This document shows positions 1-7,914 of a stretch of 64,000 bases of DNA, one piece after another. The notes under the pieces are model-generated. The model saw nothing but the letters and a program-made list of their open reading frames with translations, ran no database searches and had not been told where the DNA came from. Source of the stretch: an uncultured bacterium (GTDB lineage: Bacteria; Bacillota; Clostridia; Oscillospirales; Oscillospiraceae); NCBI GenBank assembly GCA_945873205.1, contig CAMCCC010000009.1, positions 1 through 64,000 on the forward strand, written 5' to 3'. Within the stretch, counting starts at the first letter, position 1. Each line of letters starts with the position of its first letter. The translations under genes and the position numbers were made by a program.

Positions 1-83
1 AGACCGGCAAGATCACCCTCAGCGGCACCGGCGCGGAGCTGGCCGCCAGCGACGAGGTGAAGAAAGCCTACTTGGGCGGATAA
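1..83 (+). CDS. C-terminal end of a probable branched-chain amino acid ABC transporter ATP-binding protein (LivF-like), partial
   Basis: Only the last 26 codons lie in the window, read from base 3 and ending in TAA at 81-83. The tail (GKITLSGTGAELAASDEV, then KKAYLGG) resembles the end of LivF ATPases, which typically finish with a 'V..AYLG' helix after a 'G.i...G...el' strand. LivF energises import of branched-chain amino acids at the membrane. Nothing upstream is visible, so the family call rests on the tail alone and another Liv/Urt-type ATPase is possible. A strong terminator follows at once, so this is the last gene of its operon. Confidence 0.6.
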   Translation, partial: TGKITLSGTGAELAASDEVKKAYLGG

Positions 84-84
84 C

Positions 85-120
85 AAAAAAGAGATTTGGC
101 AGTGCCAAATCTCTTTTTTT
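85..120. terminator. Bidirectional Rho-independent terminator
   Basis: An 11-bp stem GAGATTTGGCA/TGCCAAATCTC is flanked by A-runs on the left and T-runs on the right, so it can end transcription of the LivF-like gene on the + strand and of the UPF0210 gene on the - strand. Confidence 0.9.
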
Positions 121-123
121 GTT

Positions 124-1479
124 TCAGTTTTTCAGGCTGTGCAGGGGCGCCGGGATCCGGCCGCCGCGGGCCACAAATTCCGCCGGGGAGCCGCTGCGCA
201 GGGGCATCACCGGGGCGGAGCCCAAAAGCCCGCCGAAGTCAATCCGATCCCCCACGGTCTTGCCCTTGGCGGGGATCAGGCGGACAGCGGTGGTCTTGGT
301 GTTCACCATGCCGATGGCCGCCTCGTCGGCAATAATGGCGGAGATCACGTCCGCCCCGGTGTCCCCGGGGACGGCAATCATGTCCAGGCCCACGGAGCAG
401 ACGCAGGTCATGGCCTCCAATTTATCAATACTGAGGGCGCCGGCCTCCACGGCGGAAATCATCCCCGCATCCTCCGACACCGGGATGAACGCGCCGGACA
501 GGCCGCCCACATGGCTGGAAGCCATGACGCCGCCCTTCTTCACCGCGTCGTTCAGCAGGGCCAGCGCCGCCGTGGTGCCGTGGCCGCCGCACTTTTCCAG
601 ACCCATAATCTCCAGAATTTCCGCCACGCTGTCCCCGATGGCGGGGGTGGGGGCCAGGGACAGGTCCACCACGCCGAAGGGTACATCCAGCCGGCGGGAG
701 GCCTCCTGGGCCACCAGCTGGCCCATGCGGGTGATCTTGAAGGCGGTTTTCTTCACCGTCTCCGCCACCACGTCAAAGGGCTGGCCCTTGCAGGCCTTCA
801 AAGCGTGGGCCACCACGCCGGGGCCGGAAACGCCCACGTTGATGACGCACTCCGGCTCCCCCACACCGTGGAAAGCCCCGGCCATGAAGGGGTTATCCTC
901 CACGGCGTTGGCAAAGACCACCAGCTTGGCGCAGCCCATGGGGTCGATATCCGCCGTCTGGCGGATGATCCTGCCCATGAGGGCCACCGCGTCCATGTTG
1001 ATGCCCGCCTTGGTGGAGGCCACGTTCACGCTGGAACAGACCAGGTCCGTCTCCGTCAGGGCCCGGGGGATGGAATGGATCAGCTTCAAATCGCTTTTGG
1101 TAAAGCCCTTGTGGCACAGGGCGGAGAAGCCGCCGATGAAGTTGACGCCCACTGCCTTGGCGGCACTGTCCAGGGTCATGGCCAGGGGGACATAGTCCTC
1201 CGCCTCACAGGCGGCGGCCACCAGGGAGATGGGGCTGACGGAGATGCGCTTGTTGACGATGGGGATGCCGAACTCCCGCTCAATGGCGCAGCCGGTGTCC
1301 ACCAGCTTGTCCGCCAGGGTGCAGATTTTATCATAGACCCGCTGGCAGCAGACGTTGATGTCCCGGTCGGCGCAGTCCAGCAGGCTGATGCCCATGGTGA
1401 CAGTGCGCACATCCAGGTGCTGCTGGTCGATCATTTCAATGGTTTGCAGAATCTCGCTGCTGTTGATTAAATAGCTCAT
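124..1479 (-). CDS. PFL family protein (UPF0210/DUF711)
   Basis: The 451-residue protein begins [17 protein letters not shown] and is full length for the UPF0210/DUF711 family. The family has the barrel fold of pyruvate formate-lyase-like enzymes, but no reaction is established; it should not be read as pyruvate formate-lyase. The RBS GAGG lies 9 nt before the ATG. The gene starts 9 nt after the end of the ACT-domain gene, so the two are cotranscribed. This UPF0237-UPF0210 pair is conserved in many Firmicutes, which suggests that a small effector bound by the ACT protein controls or reports on the UPF0210 protein. Family assignment is firm; function is unknown. Confidence 0.9.
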   Translation of the reverse strand: MSYLINSSEILQTIEMIDQQHLDVRTVTMGISLLDCADRDINVCCQRVYDKICTLADKLVDTGCAIEREFGIPIVNKRISVSPISLVAAACEAEDYVPLAMTLDSAAKAVGVNFIGGFSALCHKGFTKSDLKLIHSIPRALTETDLVCSSVNVASTKAGINMDAVALMGRIIRQTADIDPMGCAKLVVFANAVEDNPFMAGAFHGVGEPECVINVGVSGPGVVAHALKACKGQPFDVVAETVKKTAFKITRMGQLVAQEASRRLDVPFGVVDLSLAPTPAIGDSVAEILEIMGLEKCGGHGTTAALALLNDAVKKGGVMASSHVGGLSGAFIPVSEDAGMISAVEAGALSIDKLEAMTCVCSVGLDMIAVPGDTGADVISAIIADEAAIGMVNTKTTAVRLIPAKGKTVGDRIDFGGLLGSAPVMPLRSGSPAEFVARGGRIPAPLHSLKN

Positions 1480-1488
1480 GGCGCCGCC

Positions 1489-1758
1489 TCAAATCCTGTG
1501 CATGGCTTCAAAGATATCCTGCCGCTGCACATGGATATCCAGACCCCGCTCCACGCCCTTGTCCTTCAGCAGCTGGGAAAGCTGATCGAAGGGCAGGGTG
1601 CAGTCAGTCAGGTCCACCAGCATGATCATGGCAAAATACTCCTGCATCAGGGTCTGGCTGATGTCCAATATGTTGATCTCGTTCTCCGCCAGCAGGGCGG
1701 TCACATAGGCGGTGATGCCCTTGGAGTCCTTGGCGAAAACGCTGACGATGGCTTTCAT
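1489..1758 (-). CDS. ACT domain-containing protein (UPF0237)
   Basis: An 89-residue stand-alone ACT domain beginning MKAIVSVFAKDSKGITAYVT. ACT domains bind amino acids or other small ligands at dimer interfaces. I chose the ATG at 1758 because GAGGTG lies 6 nt upstream; the frame stays open for six more codons but has no better signal. The gene is the first of a two-gene operon with the UPF0210 protein. The G-x-(S/T) of the ligand loop is present as KGIT. The ligand is unknown; calling it a glycine-cleavage or serine sensor would be speculation. Confidence 0.9.
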   Translation of the reverse strand: MKAIVSVFAKDSKGITAYVTALLAENEINILDISQTLMQEYFAMIMLVDLTDCTLPFDQLSQLLKDKGVERGLDIHVQRQDIFEAMHRI

Positions 1759-1829
1759 ATGCTTCACCTCATACATTTTTTAACATTGTTATTATACCGA
1801 TACCCGGCGAAATTGCAAGAGGCAGGCAA

Positions 1830-1868
1830 CAATAAGCCCGGAAATCGAAGTGATTTCCGGGCTTATTG
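1830..1868. terminator. Terminator downstream of the stator pair
   Basis: CAATAAGCCCGGAAATC pairs with GATTTCCGGGCTTATTG around a 5-nt loop (17-bp perfect stem). It lies just after the stop of the OmpA-domain gene on the - strand and separates it from the ACT/UPF0210 operon. The T-run is short, so efficiency is uncertain. Confidence 0.7.
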
Positions 1869-1874
1869 CGTATT

Positions 1875-2891
1875 TTATCCGAAAAGACTGAACTTGGGTT
1901 TCGCGCTGGGCTCCGGGCTGGCCGTGGGTTCCGGCGTGGGTGCCGGGCTGGAAGCGGAAGCCGTCTCCGCCCCCGGCAGGTCCAGGGCCAGGTAATTCTC
2001 CACAATGTCCAGCACCGTGTCGTCCTTCAATATCATGGAAATTTCGATGCGGCGGTTGGCGGCCTTGCCCTCCTCGGTGTCGTTGCTGGCCACCGGGCGG
2101 GTGGCGCCGTAGCCCGCGGCGCAGAAGTAGGCGGAATAGCCGTTCAGCTTGCCGTTTTTCCCCAGCAGCAGATAATTCAGCACGGAGTTGGCCCGGTCGG
2201 TGGACAGCACCCGGTTGCTCTCGGCGGTGCCGGTGATGTCCGTATGGCCGGAAATGACGATGCTGTCCACATACTTGGCGTTCTCCTCATCGCTGAGAAA
2301 CTGGTAAAATACATCGATCAGCTCCCCCAGCACCCCGGCGCTGTCCTCCTTGATCTCGGAGGAGCCCAGGTCGAACAGCACGCTGTCGGAGAGGATGATG
2401 TTGCCGTTGTCCCCGATGCTGACCTTGCTGGCGTCCCCCATGACCTCCACAATGCTTTCCCGGATCTGCTCCAGGATGGACAGGCGCAGCACGGCGATGG
2501 TCTGCATCTGGTTTCGCATCTGGGTCAGCTCGTCGTTGGCGGCAGAGAGGTAGGCCTCCTGCTGGCCGATCAGCTTGTCCTGGGCCTCCATCTCCTCCTT
2601 CTGCTGCACGATCTGGACGGCGTATTCCTCCAGCTGATCCTGCTTTTTCTTCAGCTCATCGGTGAGCCCCGCCAGCTGATCCTCCGCCAGCAGCACCTGT
2701 TCCTTGGTCTGAGCCAGCACCTCCTGGGTGTTCTGCAGGTCGTTGCCGGTGACCAGGTTCTGTATGTAGGACAGCAGCATCAGGAAGAACAGGATCAGGG
2801 CCACGGCGCTCATCATATCGGCATAGGAGGGCCAGAAGCCCTGCTCCCCGCCGGATTCATTGCGCTTATAGCTGCCTGCGCCTCTTCTCAT
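1875..2891 (-). CDS. MotB/OmpA-domain stator-like membrane protein
   Basis: The 338-residue protein has a cytoplasmic start, one membrane helix at about 20-47, a long coiled-coil-prone stretch rich in E, Q and K (about 50-130), an OmpA peptidoglycan-binding domain (about 165-300, including ISGHTDITGTAESN) and a P/E/S-rich tail. Asp25, in the motif PSYADMMSA at the start of the helix, matches the ion-binding Asp of MotB and ZorB. The start overlaps the stop of the MotA-like gene by 4 nt (ATGA), so the two make one unit. No flagellar, Tol or Zorya effector gene is nearby. It probably forms an ion-driven complex anchored to peptidoglycan; what it drives is unknown. Confidence 0.88.
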   Translation of the reverse strand: MRRGAGSYKRNESGGEQGFWPSYADMMSAVALILFFLMLLSYIQNLVTGNDLQNTQEVLAQTKEQVLLAEDQLAGLTDELKKKQDQLEEYAVQIVQQKEEMEAQDKLIGQQEAYLSAANDELTQMRNQMQTIAVLRLSILEQIRESIVEVMGDASKVSIGDNGNIILSDSVLFDLGSSEIKEDSAGVLGELIDVFYQFLSDEENAKYVDSIVISGHTDITGTAESNRVLSTDRANSVLNYLLLGKNGKLNGYSAYFCAAGYGATRPVASNDTEEGKAANRRIEISMILKDDTVLDIVENYLALDLPGAETASASSPAPTPEPTASPEPSAKPKFSLFG

Positions 2892-3808
2892 TGCCGCTCG
2901 CTCCTTTCAAGGCCCCGGGCGGAGGAGCGCAGCACGCTGACCAGGTCCCGGATGCACACATCCATCCGCTCCACCGTGCCCCGCAGGTTGTAGTTGAACT
3001 CGGAGAAGTCCCGCACGCCCTCGTTAAAGCTGTCCACCGTGCGGTTGAAGTCCTCCAGAGGCTTCTGGCTGGCGGCCAGGGTCAGCTTCAGCTCGTCGGT
3101 GCTGCGCTTGAGGGTCTTGTCCATGCTCTCGGCAGCGGCGTCCAGGGCGTGGATCATCTGGCGGATCAGGTCCGCGTTGTCCTTGGCCTTTTCCGTGGGC
3201 AGGGTGGGGGCCACGCTGTGATCCAGCCACAGCTCCACCTGGGTCTCCAGCTTCTCCCGCTGGGCCTGGGGGCTGAAAACGGAGCGCAGCAGCGTCAGCA
3301 GGATGGAGCAGGCCACACCCACCAGAGAGGTGTAGAAAGCCACGCCCATGCCCGACAGGGCGGACATCAGTCCCTCGCCCACGCTGTCCAGCACGCTGAG
3401 CCACTGGTCGGTATTGCTGTAGCCGATCAGCTCCGTCAGGGAGCTGACGGAGAGGCTCAGGCCCAGGAAGGTGCCGAACAGGCCCAGGGTCACAAACAGG
3501 GACACCGCGTTGTTGAGAAAGCGTTCGATCAGCAGCAGGCCCGACAGCTTCACGCTGACGGCGTTTTGCACCAGAGCCGGGGTGTTCACCTCCAGGCCGT
3601 ACTTTTTATAGGCGCTGGCAAAGTCATTGACCACAAAACGCAGAAAACTGTTGTCCTTGTCCAGATTGCCCGTGACCATGGAGCTGAGATGCTTGTACCG
3701 GGCGCTAACATAGAACAGCAGCAGCACCGCCAGCGCAAACAGCGCCACAATGGCCACAATGACGATCAAGCCCACCGGGGGCATACTTTGCAAACCGCTC
3801 ATACCCAA
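2888..3808 (-). CDS. MotA/TolQ/ExbB-type proton channel family protein
   Basis: The 306-residue protein has a helix at about 11-33, then two helices (about 95-120 and 145-178) that carry the small-residue-rich pattern of MotA/ExbB channels (LFGTFLGLSLSVSSL and LMSALSGMGVAFYTSLVG). The last 125 residues are predicted helical and cytoplasmic. Five such subunits normally surround two MotB-like subunits and convert ion flow into rotation or pulling. At 306 residues it lacks the very long tail of typical ZorA. It lies 44 nt after pepF on the same strand and may be cotranscribed with it. The partner gene overlaps its end. Confidence 0.85.
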   Translation of the reverse strand: MGMSGLQSMPPVGLIVIVAIVALFALAVLLLFYVSARYKHLSSMVTGNLDKDNSFLRFVVNDFASAYKKYGLEVNTPALVQNAVSVKLSGLLLIERFLNNAVSLFVTLGLFGTFLGLSLSVSSLTELIGYSNTDQWLSVLDSVGEGLMSALSGMGVAFYTSLVGVACSILLTLLRSVFSPQAQREKLETQVELWLDHSVAPTLPTEKAKDNADLIRQMIHALDAAAESMDKTLKRSTDELKLTLAASQKPLEDFNRTVDSFNEGVRDFSEFNYNLRGTVERMDVCIRDLVSVLRSSARGLERSERQ

Positions 3809-3852
3809 GTCCTCCTTATATATCTTTGATTCAGACTACCGGTTTCATGACG

Positions 3853-5652
3853 TTAAATAAGTGCCTCAAGTTCCCCAACCAATTGGTCAAACAGCTTCAG
3901 CGCCGCATTCACCGGCTGGGGGCTGGCCATGTCCACCCCGGCGATTTTCAGCAGGCTGATGGGGTCGGCGCTGCCGCCGGAGGAAAGGAAACGCTTGTAA
4001 TCCGCCACCGCCGGCTCACCCTCTGTCAGAATCCGCTCCGCAATGGCTGCGGCGGCGGAGAAGCCGGTGGCATACTGGAACACATAATAATTATAGAAGA
4101 AATGGGGAATCCGCGCCCACTCCAGGGCGATCTCCTCATCGCTGACCATGTCCGGCCCGAAGTACAGCTTGTTCAGCGCCCAATACTTCTCCCGCAGCAG
4201 CTCCGCCGTCAGGGTCTCCCCCTGCCAGGACAGGCGGCCCATATCCAGCTCGAACTCGGCAAACATGGCCTGGCGATAGATGGTGCCCTTGAACTGATCC
4301 AGGAAGTGGTTGATCAGATAGGCCCGCTGCCGCCGATCCGTGGTCTTCTGCAGCAGGGCGCGCATCAGCAGAATCTCGTTGCAGGTGGAGGCCACCTCCG
4401 CCACGAAGATCACATAGTCGCTGGTGTTCACCGGCTGGTTCTGGCAGCTGTAGTAGCTGTGGAGGGCATGGCCCATCTCATGGGCGATGGTGAACATGGA
4501 GTCCAGGGTGTCCTTATGGTTCAGCAGCACATAGGGATGGGGCCGGGAGATGCCGGAGGAATAGGCCCCGCCCCGCTTGCCCTGGTTCTCGTAGACGTCG
4601 ATCCACCGCTCTGTGAAGCCCTTTTGCAGCAGCGCCACATAGTCCTCCCCCAGTACGCCCAGGGCGGCGATCACCTTCTCCTTGACCTCTTCATAGGGGA
4701 TTTCCACCGCCAGGTCCGAAACGATGGGGGTGTACACATCGTACATGTGCAGCTCCTCCACCCCCAGGGCCTTTTTCCGCAGCCGCACATAGCGGTACAT
4801 GGCCTCCAGATTCTCATGGACGGAGGCGATCAGGTTGGTGTACACCGCCTCCGGCACCTCCGTCCGATCCAGGGCCGCCGCCAGGGTGGAGGGGTAGTTC
4901 CTGGCCCGGGCGAAGAAATTCAGCTGCTTGAACTGGGCGTCCAGCGTGGCGGCCACCGTGTTCTGGAATTCACCGTAACGGGCATAGCAATTTTCAAAGG
5001 CACTCTTGCGCAGGGCCCGGTCCCCGCTCTCCATCAGCGGCACCAGGGTGCCGCCGCTGAGGGGGTGATGATTGCCCTGGCTGTCCACCGCGTCGTCAAA
5101 GCGCAGGTCGGCGTTACGCAGGGCGCTGCCGATGTTGTCCGGGCTGTCCGCCATCTCGCCGGCGGCGGCCAGCAGCTTTTCCTCCGCCGGGGACAGGATG
5201 TGTTCCGCCCGGCGGCGAATTTTATAGATGCTGCGGCGGTAGGTCTCCAGCGCCGGGCAGGCCCGGTAAAAGCCCGCCAGCGTCTCCTCCGGGATGGCCA
5301 TGATCTCCGGGGTGGCAAAGGCGGCGGCGCTGGAAATCTCCACGCAGCGGCTCATGGCCTTGCCCCGCAGGTCCTGATAATAGCCGTTGGCCAGGTCCTG
5401 ATCCCCCTTGCAGCTGGCATAGCCCATCAGGGCTTCCAGCCGCAGGGAGATTGCGTCCTCCAGCCGCAGAAAGTCCAGCAGGGCCTCCCCGCTGCTGCCC
5501 AGAGTCCCCCGGCGCTTTTCCAGCTCCGCCGGGACCTGTGCCAGCGCTTCATATTCCGCCAGCCACTGCTGGTCGCTTGCAAAGATTGCCGTCAGATCCC
5601 AGGTGTATTCCTCCGGGATTTCATTTCTCTTGGGAATTTTTTCGCTTGCCAT
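3853..5652 (-). CDS. pepF: Oligoendopeptidase F (M3 family zinc metallopeptidase)
   Basis: The 599-residue protein is full length for PepF. The zinc site H391-E-M-G-H395 is intact, and a downstream Glu ligand lies in the VASTCNE segment about 25 residues later. PepF cleaves short peptides in the cytoplasm and helps peptide use and protein turnover. The RBS GGAGG lies 6 nt before the ATG, and a good promoter is seen upstream (5691-5719). Translation runs towards the stator genes 44 nt away with no terminator between, so a three-gene transcript is likely, although a functional link need not follow. Confidence 0.95.
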   Translation of the reverse strand: MASEKIPKRNEIPEEYTWDLTAIFASDQQWLAEYEALAQVPAELEKRRGTLGSSGEALLDFLRLEDAISLRLEALMGYASCKGDQDLANGYYQDLRGKAMSRCVEISSAAAFATPEIMAIPEETLAGFYRACPALETYRRSIYKIRRRAEHILSPAEEKLLAAAGEMADSPDNIGSALRNADLRFDDAVDSQGNHHPLSGGTLVPLMESGDRALRKSAFENCYARYGEFQNTVAATLDAQFKQLNFFARARNYPSTLAAALDRTEVPEAVYTNLIASVHENLEAMYRYVRLRKKALGVEELHMYDVYTPIVSDLAVEIPYEEVKEKVIAALGVLGEDYVALLQKGFTERWIDVYENQGKRGGAYSSGISRPHPYVLLNHKDTLDSMFTIAHEMGHALHSYYSCQNQPVNTSDYVIFVAEVASTCNEILLMRALLQKTTDRRQRAYLINHFLDQFKGTIYRQAMFAEFELDMGRLSWQGETLTAELLREKYWALNKLYFGPDMVSDEEIALEWARIPHFFYNYYVFQYATGFSAAAAIAERILTEGEPAVADYKRFLSSGGSADPISLLKIAGVDMASPQPVNAALKLFDQLVGELEALI

Positions 5653-5690
5653 ATTCTACCTCCGTTTATACCAAGTCGTTTGATATTGGG

Positions 5691-5719
5691 ATTATACCAT
5701 ATCCCTGCCCCGCCGTGAA
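5691..5719 (-). promoter_or_regulatory. Sigma-A-type promoter for pepF
   Basis: On the - strand TTCACG (5719-5714) and TATAAT (5696-5691) are 17 bp apart, about 40 bp before the pepF start codon. The -10 is perfect and the -35 is moderate. Confidence 0.65.
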
Positions 5720-5767
5720 TATACTTTCTTGAAACATCATCGGTATATTATCTGTAAGGAGCTGCTT

Positions 5768-6898
5768 ATGGAATTCTATATTGTCCGCCCCGGGGACAGT
5801 CTCTCCGCCATCGCCAAAAGCCACCATACCAGCCCGGAGGCCCTGGTCCGGCGCAACCAGCTGGGGGACCCCCGGCGGCTTTGTCCCGGCCTGAGCTTGG
5901 TGCTGGAAGGGAAAACGGAGGCCGCCCCCGCCGTCACGGAACTGTGTGCCGCCCTCAGCCCCCAGGCTGAGCCGGAGCTGGCGGATACGCTGCTGCCGCA
6001 TCTCAGCTGGCTGTGCGTCCAGGGCAGCCGACTGACAGCCCAGGGCGGGCTAAACCTGCCGGAGCAGGAGCAGCTGCTGCGCCGGGCCCAATGGCACCGG
6101 GCCGTGCCGCTGCTGACGGTGAGCAACCTGGGCCAGGGTGGCTTCTCCCCTGCCCTGGCCCATGCCCTCATCAGCCATGAGGAAGTAGGGCGGACACTTA
6201 CGGACAATATCCTGAAAGCCCTGGAAGCTAAGGGCTTTCAGGGGCTTGACCTGAACTTCCAATATCTTTACCCCTTTGACCGGGAGGCCTACAGCGCCTT
6301 TGCCCGGCGCCTGGGGGAAGCACTCCATGCCGCCGGGTATTACTTCTTCTGTTCCCTGGCGCCCAAGACCCAGGCGACGGCGGAAGCCCCCCTCTGCGCC
6401 GGGCAGGACTATGCCGCCCTGGGCGCCGCTGCCGACCGGCTGATTCTCCTGGCCCACGGCTGGGGCGGCGCCTTTACCGCGCCCCAGGCCATTGCGCCTC
6501 TTGACCGGGTGACGGCAACGCTGGATTACGCTGCCGCCCTGATACCCCGGGGCAAGCTGCTGCTGAGCCTGTCCTGGGGCGGCTGCGCTTGGGTTCTGCC
6601 CTGGCGGCAGGGGGATGCGGCCCGGCCCATGTCCGCCGCCCTGGCGGTGGACACCGCCGTCTCCGCGGGGGCGGAGATCCGCTATGACACGGCAGCCCAG
6701 GCCCCCTTCTTCCTCTGCCCCGGGGCCGGCGGCAAGCGGCGCATCATCTGGTATGAGGACAGCCGCTCCCTCCTGGCCCGTCTGGAGCTGGCCCAGCATC
6801 AGGGCCTGGCCGGGGTCAGCCTCTGGCCCCAGGACCGGCTGTACCGCCCCGGCCTGCACTTGCTGCAAAGCCGCTGCACCGGGGAAAAGTTAAGCTAA
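5768..6898 (+). CDS. LysM and glycoside hydrolase 18 domain protein (spore or cell-wall hydrolase type)
   Basis: 376 residues. An N-terminal LysM motif (about 3-46, YIVRPGDSLSAIAKSHHTSP) binds peptidoglycan; the rest looks like the GH18-type barrel of YaaH/SleL spore-coat N-acetylglucosaminidases. The segment GLDLNFQYLYP corresponds to the family's 'G.diDwEy' motif, but the usual catalytic DxxDxDxE is degenerate, so activity is uncertain. No signal peptide precedes the LysM, as is usual in spore-coat members. The ATG at 5768 is preceded by AAGGAG 6 nt upstream; a TTG 39 nt earlier has no such signal. Divergent from pepF. Confidence 0.8.
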   Translation: MEFYIVRPGDSLSAIAKSHHTSPEALVRRNQLGDPRRLCPGLSLVLEGKTEAAPAVTELCAALSPQAEPELADTLLPHLSWLCVQGSRLTAQGGLNLPEQEQLLRRAQWHRAVPLLTVSNLGQGGFSPALAHALISHEEVGRTLTDNILKALEAKGFQGLDLNFQYLYPFDREAYSAFARRLGEALHAAGYYFFCSLAPKTQATAEAPLCAGQDYAALGAAADRLILLAHGWGGAFTAPQAIAPLDRVTATLDYAAALIPRGKLLLSLSWGGCAWVLPWRQGDAARPMSAALAVDTAVSAGAEIRYDTAAQAPFFLCPGAGGKRRIIWYEDSRSLLARLELAQHQGLAGVSLWPQDRLYRPGLHLLQSRCTGEKLS

Positions 6899-6924
6899 AC
6901 GGAATAAACAGAATATCGATTGAA

Positions 6925-6953
6925 AAGCGGCTGCCCCTAGGCAGCCGCTTTCG
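6925..6953. terminator. Hairpin terminator after the LysM/GH18 gene
   Basis: AAAGCGGCTGCC/GGCAGCCGCTTT with a short CCTA loop. A nearly identical hairpin sits at 7203-7236 on the other side of the repeat element, so the two mark the edges of the region. Confidence 0.8.
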
Positions 6954-6978
6954 ATCCTGTCAAAGAACCACACCGTGA

Positions 6979-7175
6979 GGAAGGAGAACGCTTTCTCAAG
7001 CCTTCCCCTTGAGGGGAAGGTGCCCAGTGCGCACACTGGGCGGATGAGGTGGAAATCCTGCGTTTTGTCGGAAGTTCCTGCTCTTTCCCGGTTTTACTTG
7101 CCACCTCATCAGTCGGCTTCGCCGCCAGCTTCCCCTCGAGGGGAAGCCTATGGCCGGCGAAATCCACTGGTGCAG
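6979..7175. repeat. Palindromic dispersed repeat A, copy 1 (about 197 bp)
   Basis: The gene-free stretch 6899-7238 is filled by this element. It holds two inner hairpins of the type CTTCCCCTTGAGGGGAAG, a dyad GCCCAGTGCGCACACTGGGC, and the paired words GGATGAGGTGG and CCACCTCATC. The same element lies inverted at 46130-46330 with about the same length and spacing, and half-copies lie at 31990-32045 and 40188-40238. It contains no convincing coding sequence; it is probably a non-autonomous MITE/REP-like element. Confidence 0.85.
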
Positions 7176-7202
7176 CGCGTATAACGTACTTTTTGTCAGT
7201 CT

Positions 7203-7236
7203 CAAGCGGCTGCCCCTAGGCAGCCGCTTTCAATTT
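7203..7236. terminator. Hairpin terminator after pgsA
   Basis: AAGCGGCTGCC/GGCAGCCGCTT directly after the pgsA stop on the - strand, followed on the + strand by TTCAATTTTTT. It duplicates the stem at 6925-6953. Confidence 0.75.
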
Positions 7237-7238
7237 TT

Positions 7239-7775
7239 TCACTCCCGCTTCTCCCCATACTGCAGCAGGATTTTCTGGAAATTCAGCATGTAGCCCAACA
7301 GACAGCAGGCCATCAGCAGCGTGCAAATCATTACGCCCAGGTCGATGATCCGATCCGGGATTTGGGGAAAGGCCAGGGCCGCGATCATCACCACATAGAC
7401 GCAGGCAGTACAGACCTTGCCATACCATTTGGCCGAATACACATGGCCGGTGATCCGCAGCACATGCAAGCTCATGATCCCCAGACTCAGCTCCCGAAGG
7501 ACGTGCAGCCCCAGCAGCAGCCACACACTGGGGGTCCGCCACAGGGCGCAGAGCATCATGGTCGCCTGGATCAGCTTGTCGGCCACCGGGTCCAGGGCCC
7601 GGCCCAGCTCCGTCTCCATATGGAAGCGCCGGGCAATGGCTCCGTCCAGCACGTCCGAGGCTGCCGCCAGCAGCAGCACCCCCATGGCCGCCATGACCTT
7701 GTCCTGGGTATACAGCAGGGCAAAAACCGGCACCAGGAAAATCCGGCCGATGCTGATCATGTTGGGGATGCTCAT
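7239..7775 (-). CDS. pgsA: CDP-diacylglycerol--glycerol-3-phosphate 3-phosphatidyltransferase
   Basis: The 178-residue membrane protein carries the complete CDP-alcohol phosphatidyltransferase signature D41-x2-D44-G45-x2-A48-R49-x8-G58-x3-D62-x3-D66. It makes phosphatidylglycerol phosphate from CDP-diacylglycerol and glycerol 3-phosphate at the inner membrane. The start at 7775 (MSIPNMIS) has GAAGGAGG 7 nt upstream; the frame could extend eight codons but without a signal. Five to six membrane segments are visible. Another CDP-alcohol transferase (cardiolipin or inositol type) is less likely given the length and start. It stands alone between a repeat element and the divergent envelope cluster. 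Confidence 0.88.
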   Translation of the reverse strand: MSIPNMISIGRIFLVPVFALLYTQDKVMAAMGVLLLAAASDVLDGAIARRFHMETELGRALDPVADKLIQATMMLCALWRTPSVWLLLGLHVLRELSLGIMSLHVLRITGHVYSAKWYGKVCTACVYVVMIAALAFPQIPDRIIDLGVMICTLLMACCLLGYMLNFQKILLQYGEKRE

Positions 7776-7855
7776 GGCGCTGCCTCCTTCTTGTTTCAAC
7801 TATAATAATATATGCTTAGGTTTTCCTTTTTGTGCCGCTCTTATGCAGCTTGCTC

Positions 7856-7883
7856 TTGAATTTAAGGATATTGATGGTATAAT
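7856..7883 (+). promoter_or_regulatory. Sigma-A-type promoter of the envelope cluster
   Basis: TTGAAT (7856-7861) and TATAAT (7878-7883) are 16 bp apart, about 30 bp before the first gene of the cluster 7915-11978. Confidence 0.75.
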
Positions 7884-7914
7884 AGCAAGGCTATAGAAAT
7901 TAAAATGGAGGATT

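Noticed and set aside
124-1479. Pyruvate formate-lyase
   Set aside because: The 'PFL family' name is historic. The 451-residue UPF0210 protein lacks the size and the glycyl-radical C-terminus of the enzyme, and no activase is nearby.
1875-3808. Zorya anti-phage system
   Set aside because: Only ZorA/B-like stator genes are present; the MotA-like protein lacks the long tail and no zorC, zorD or zorE gene is adjacent.
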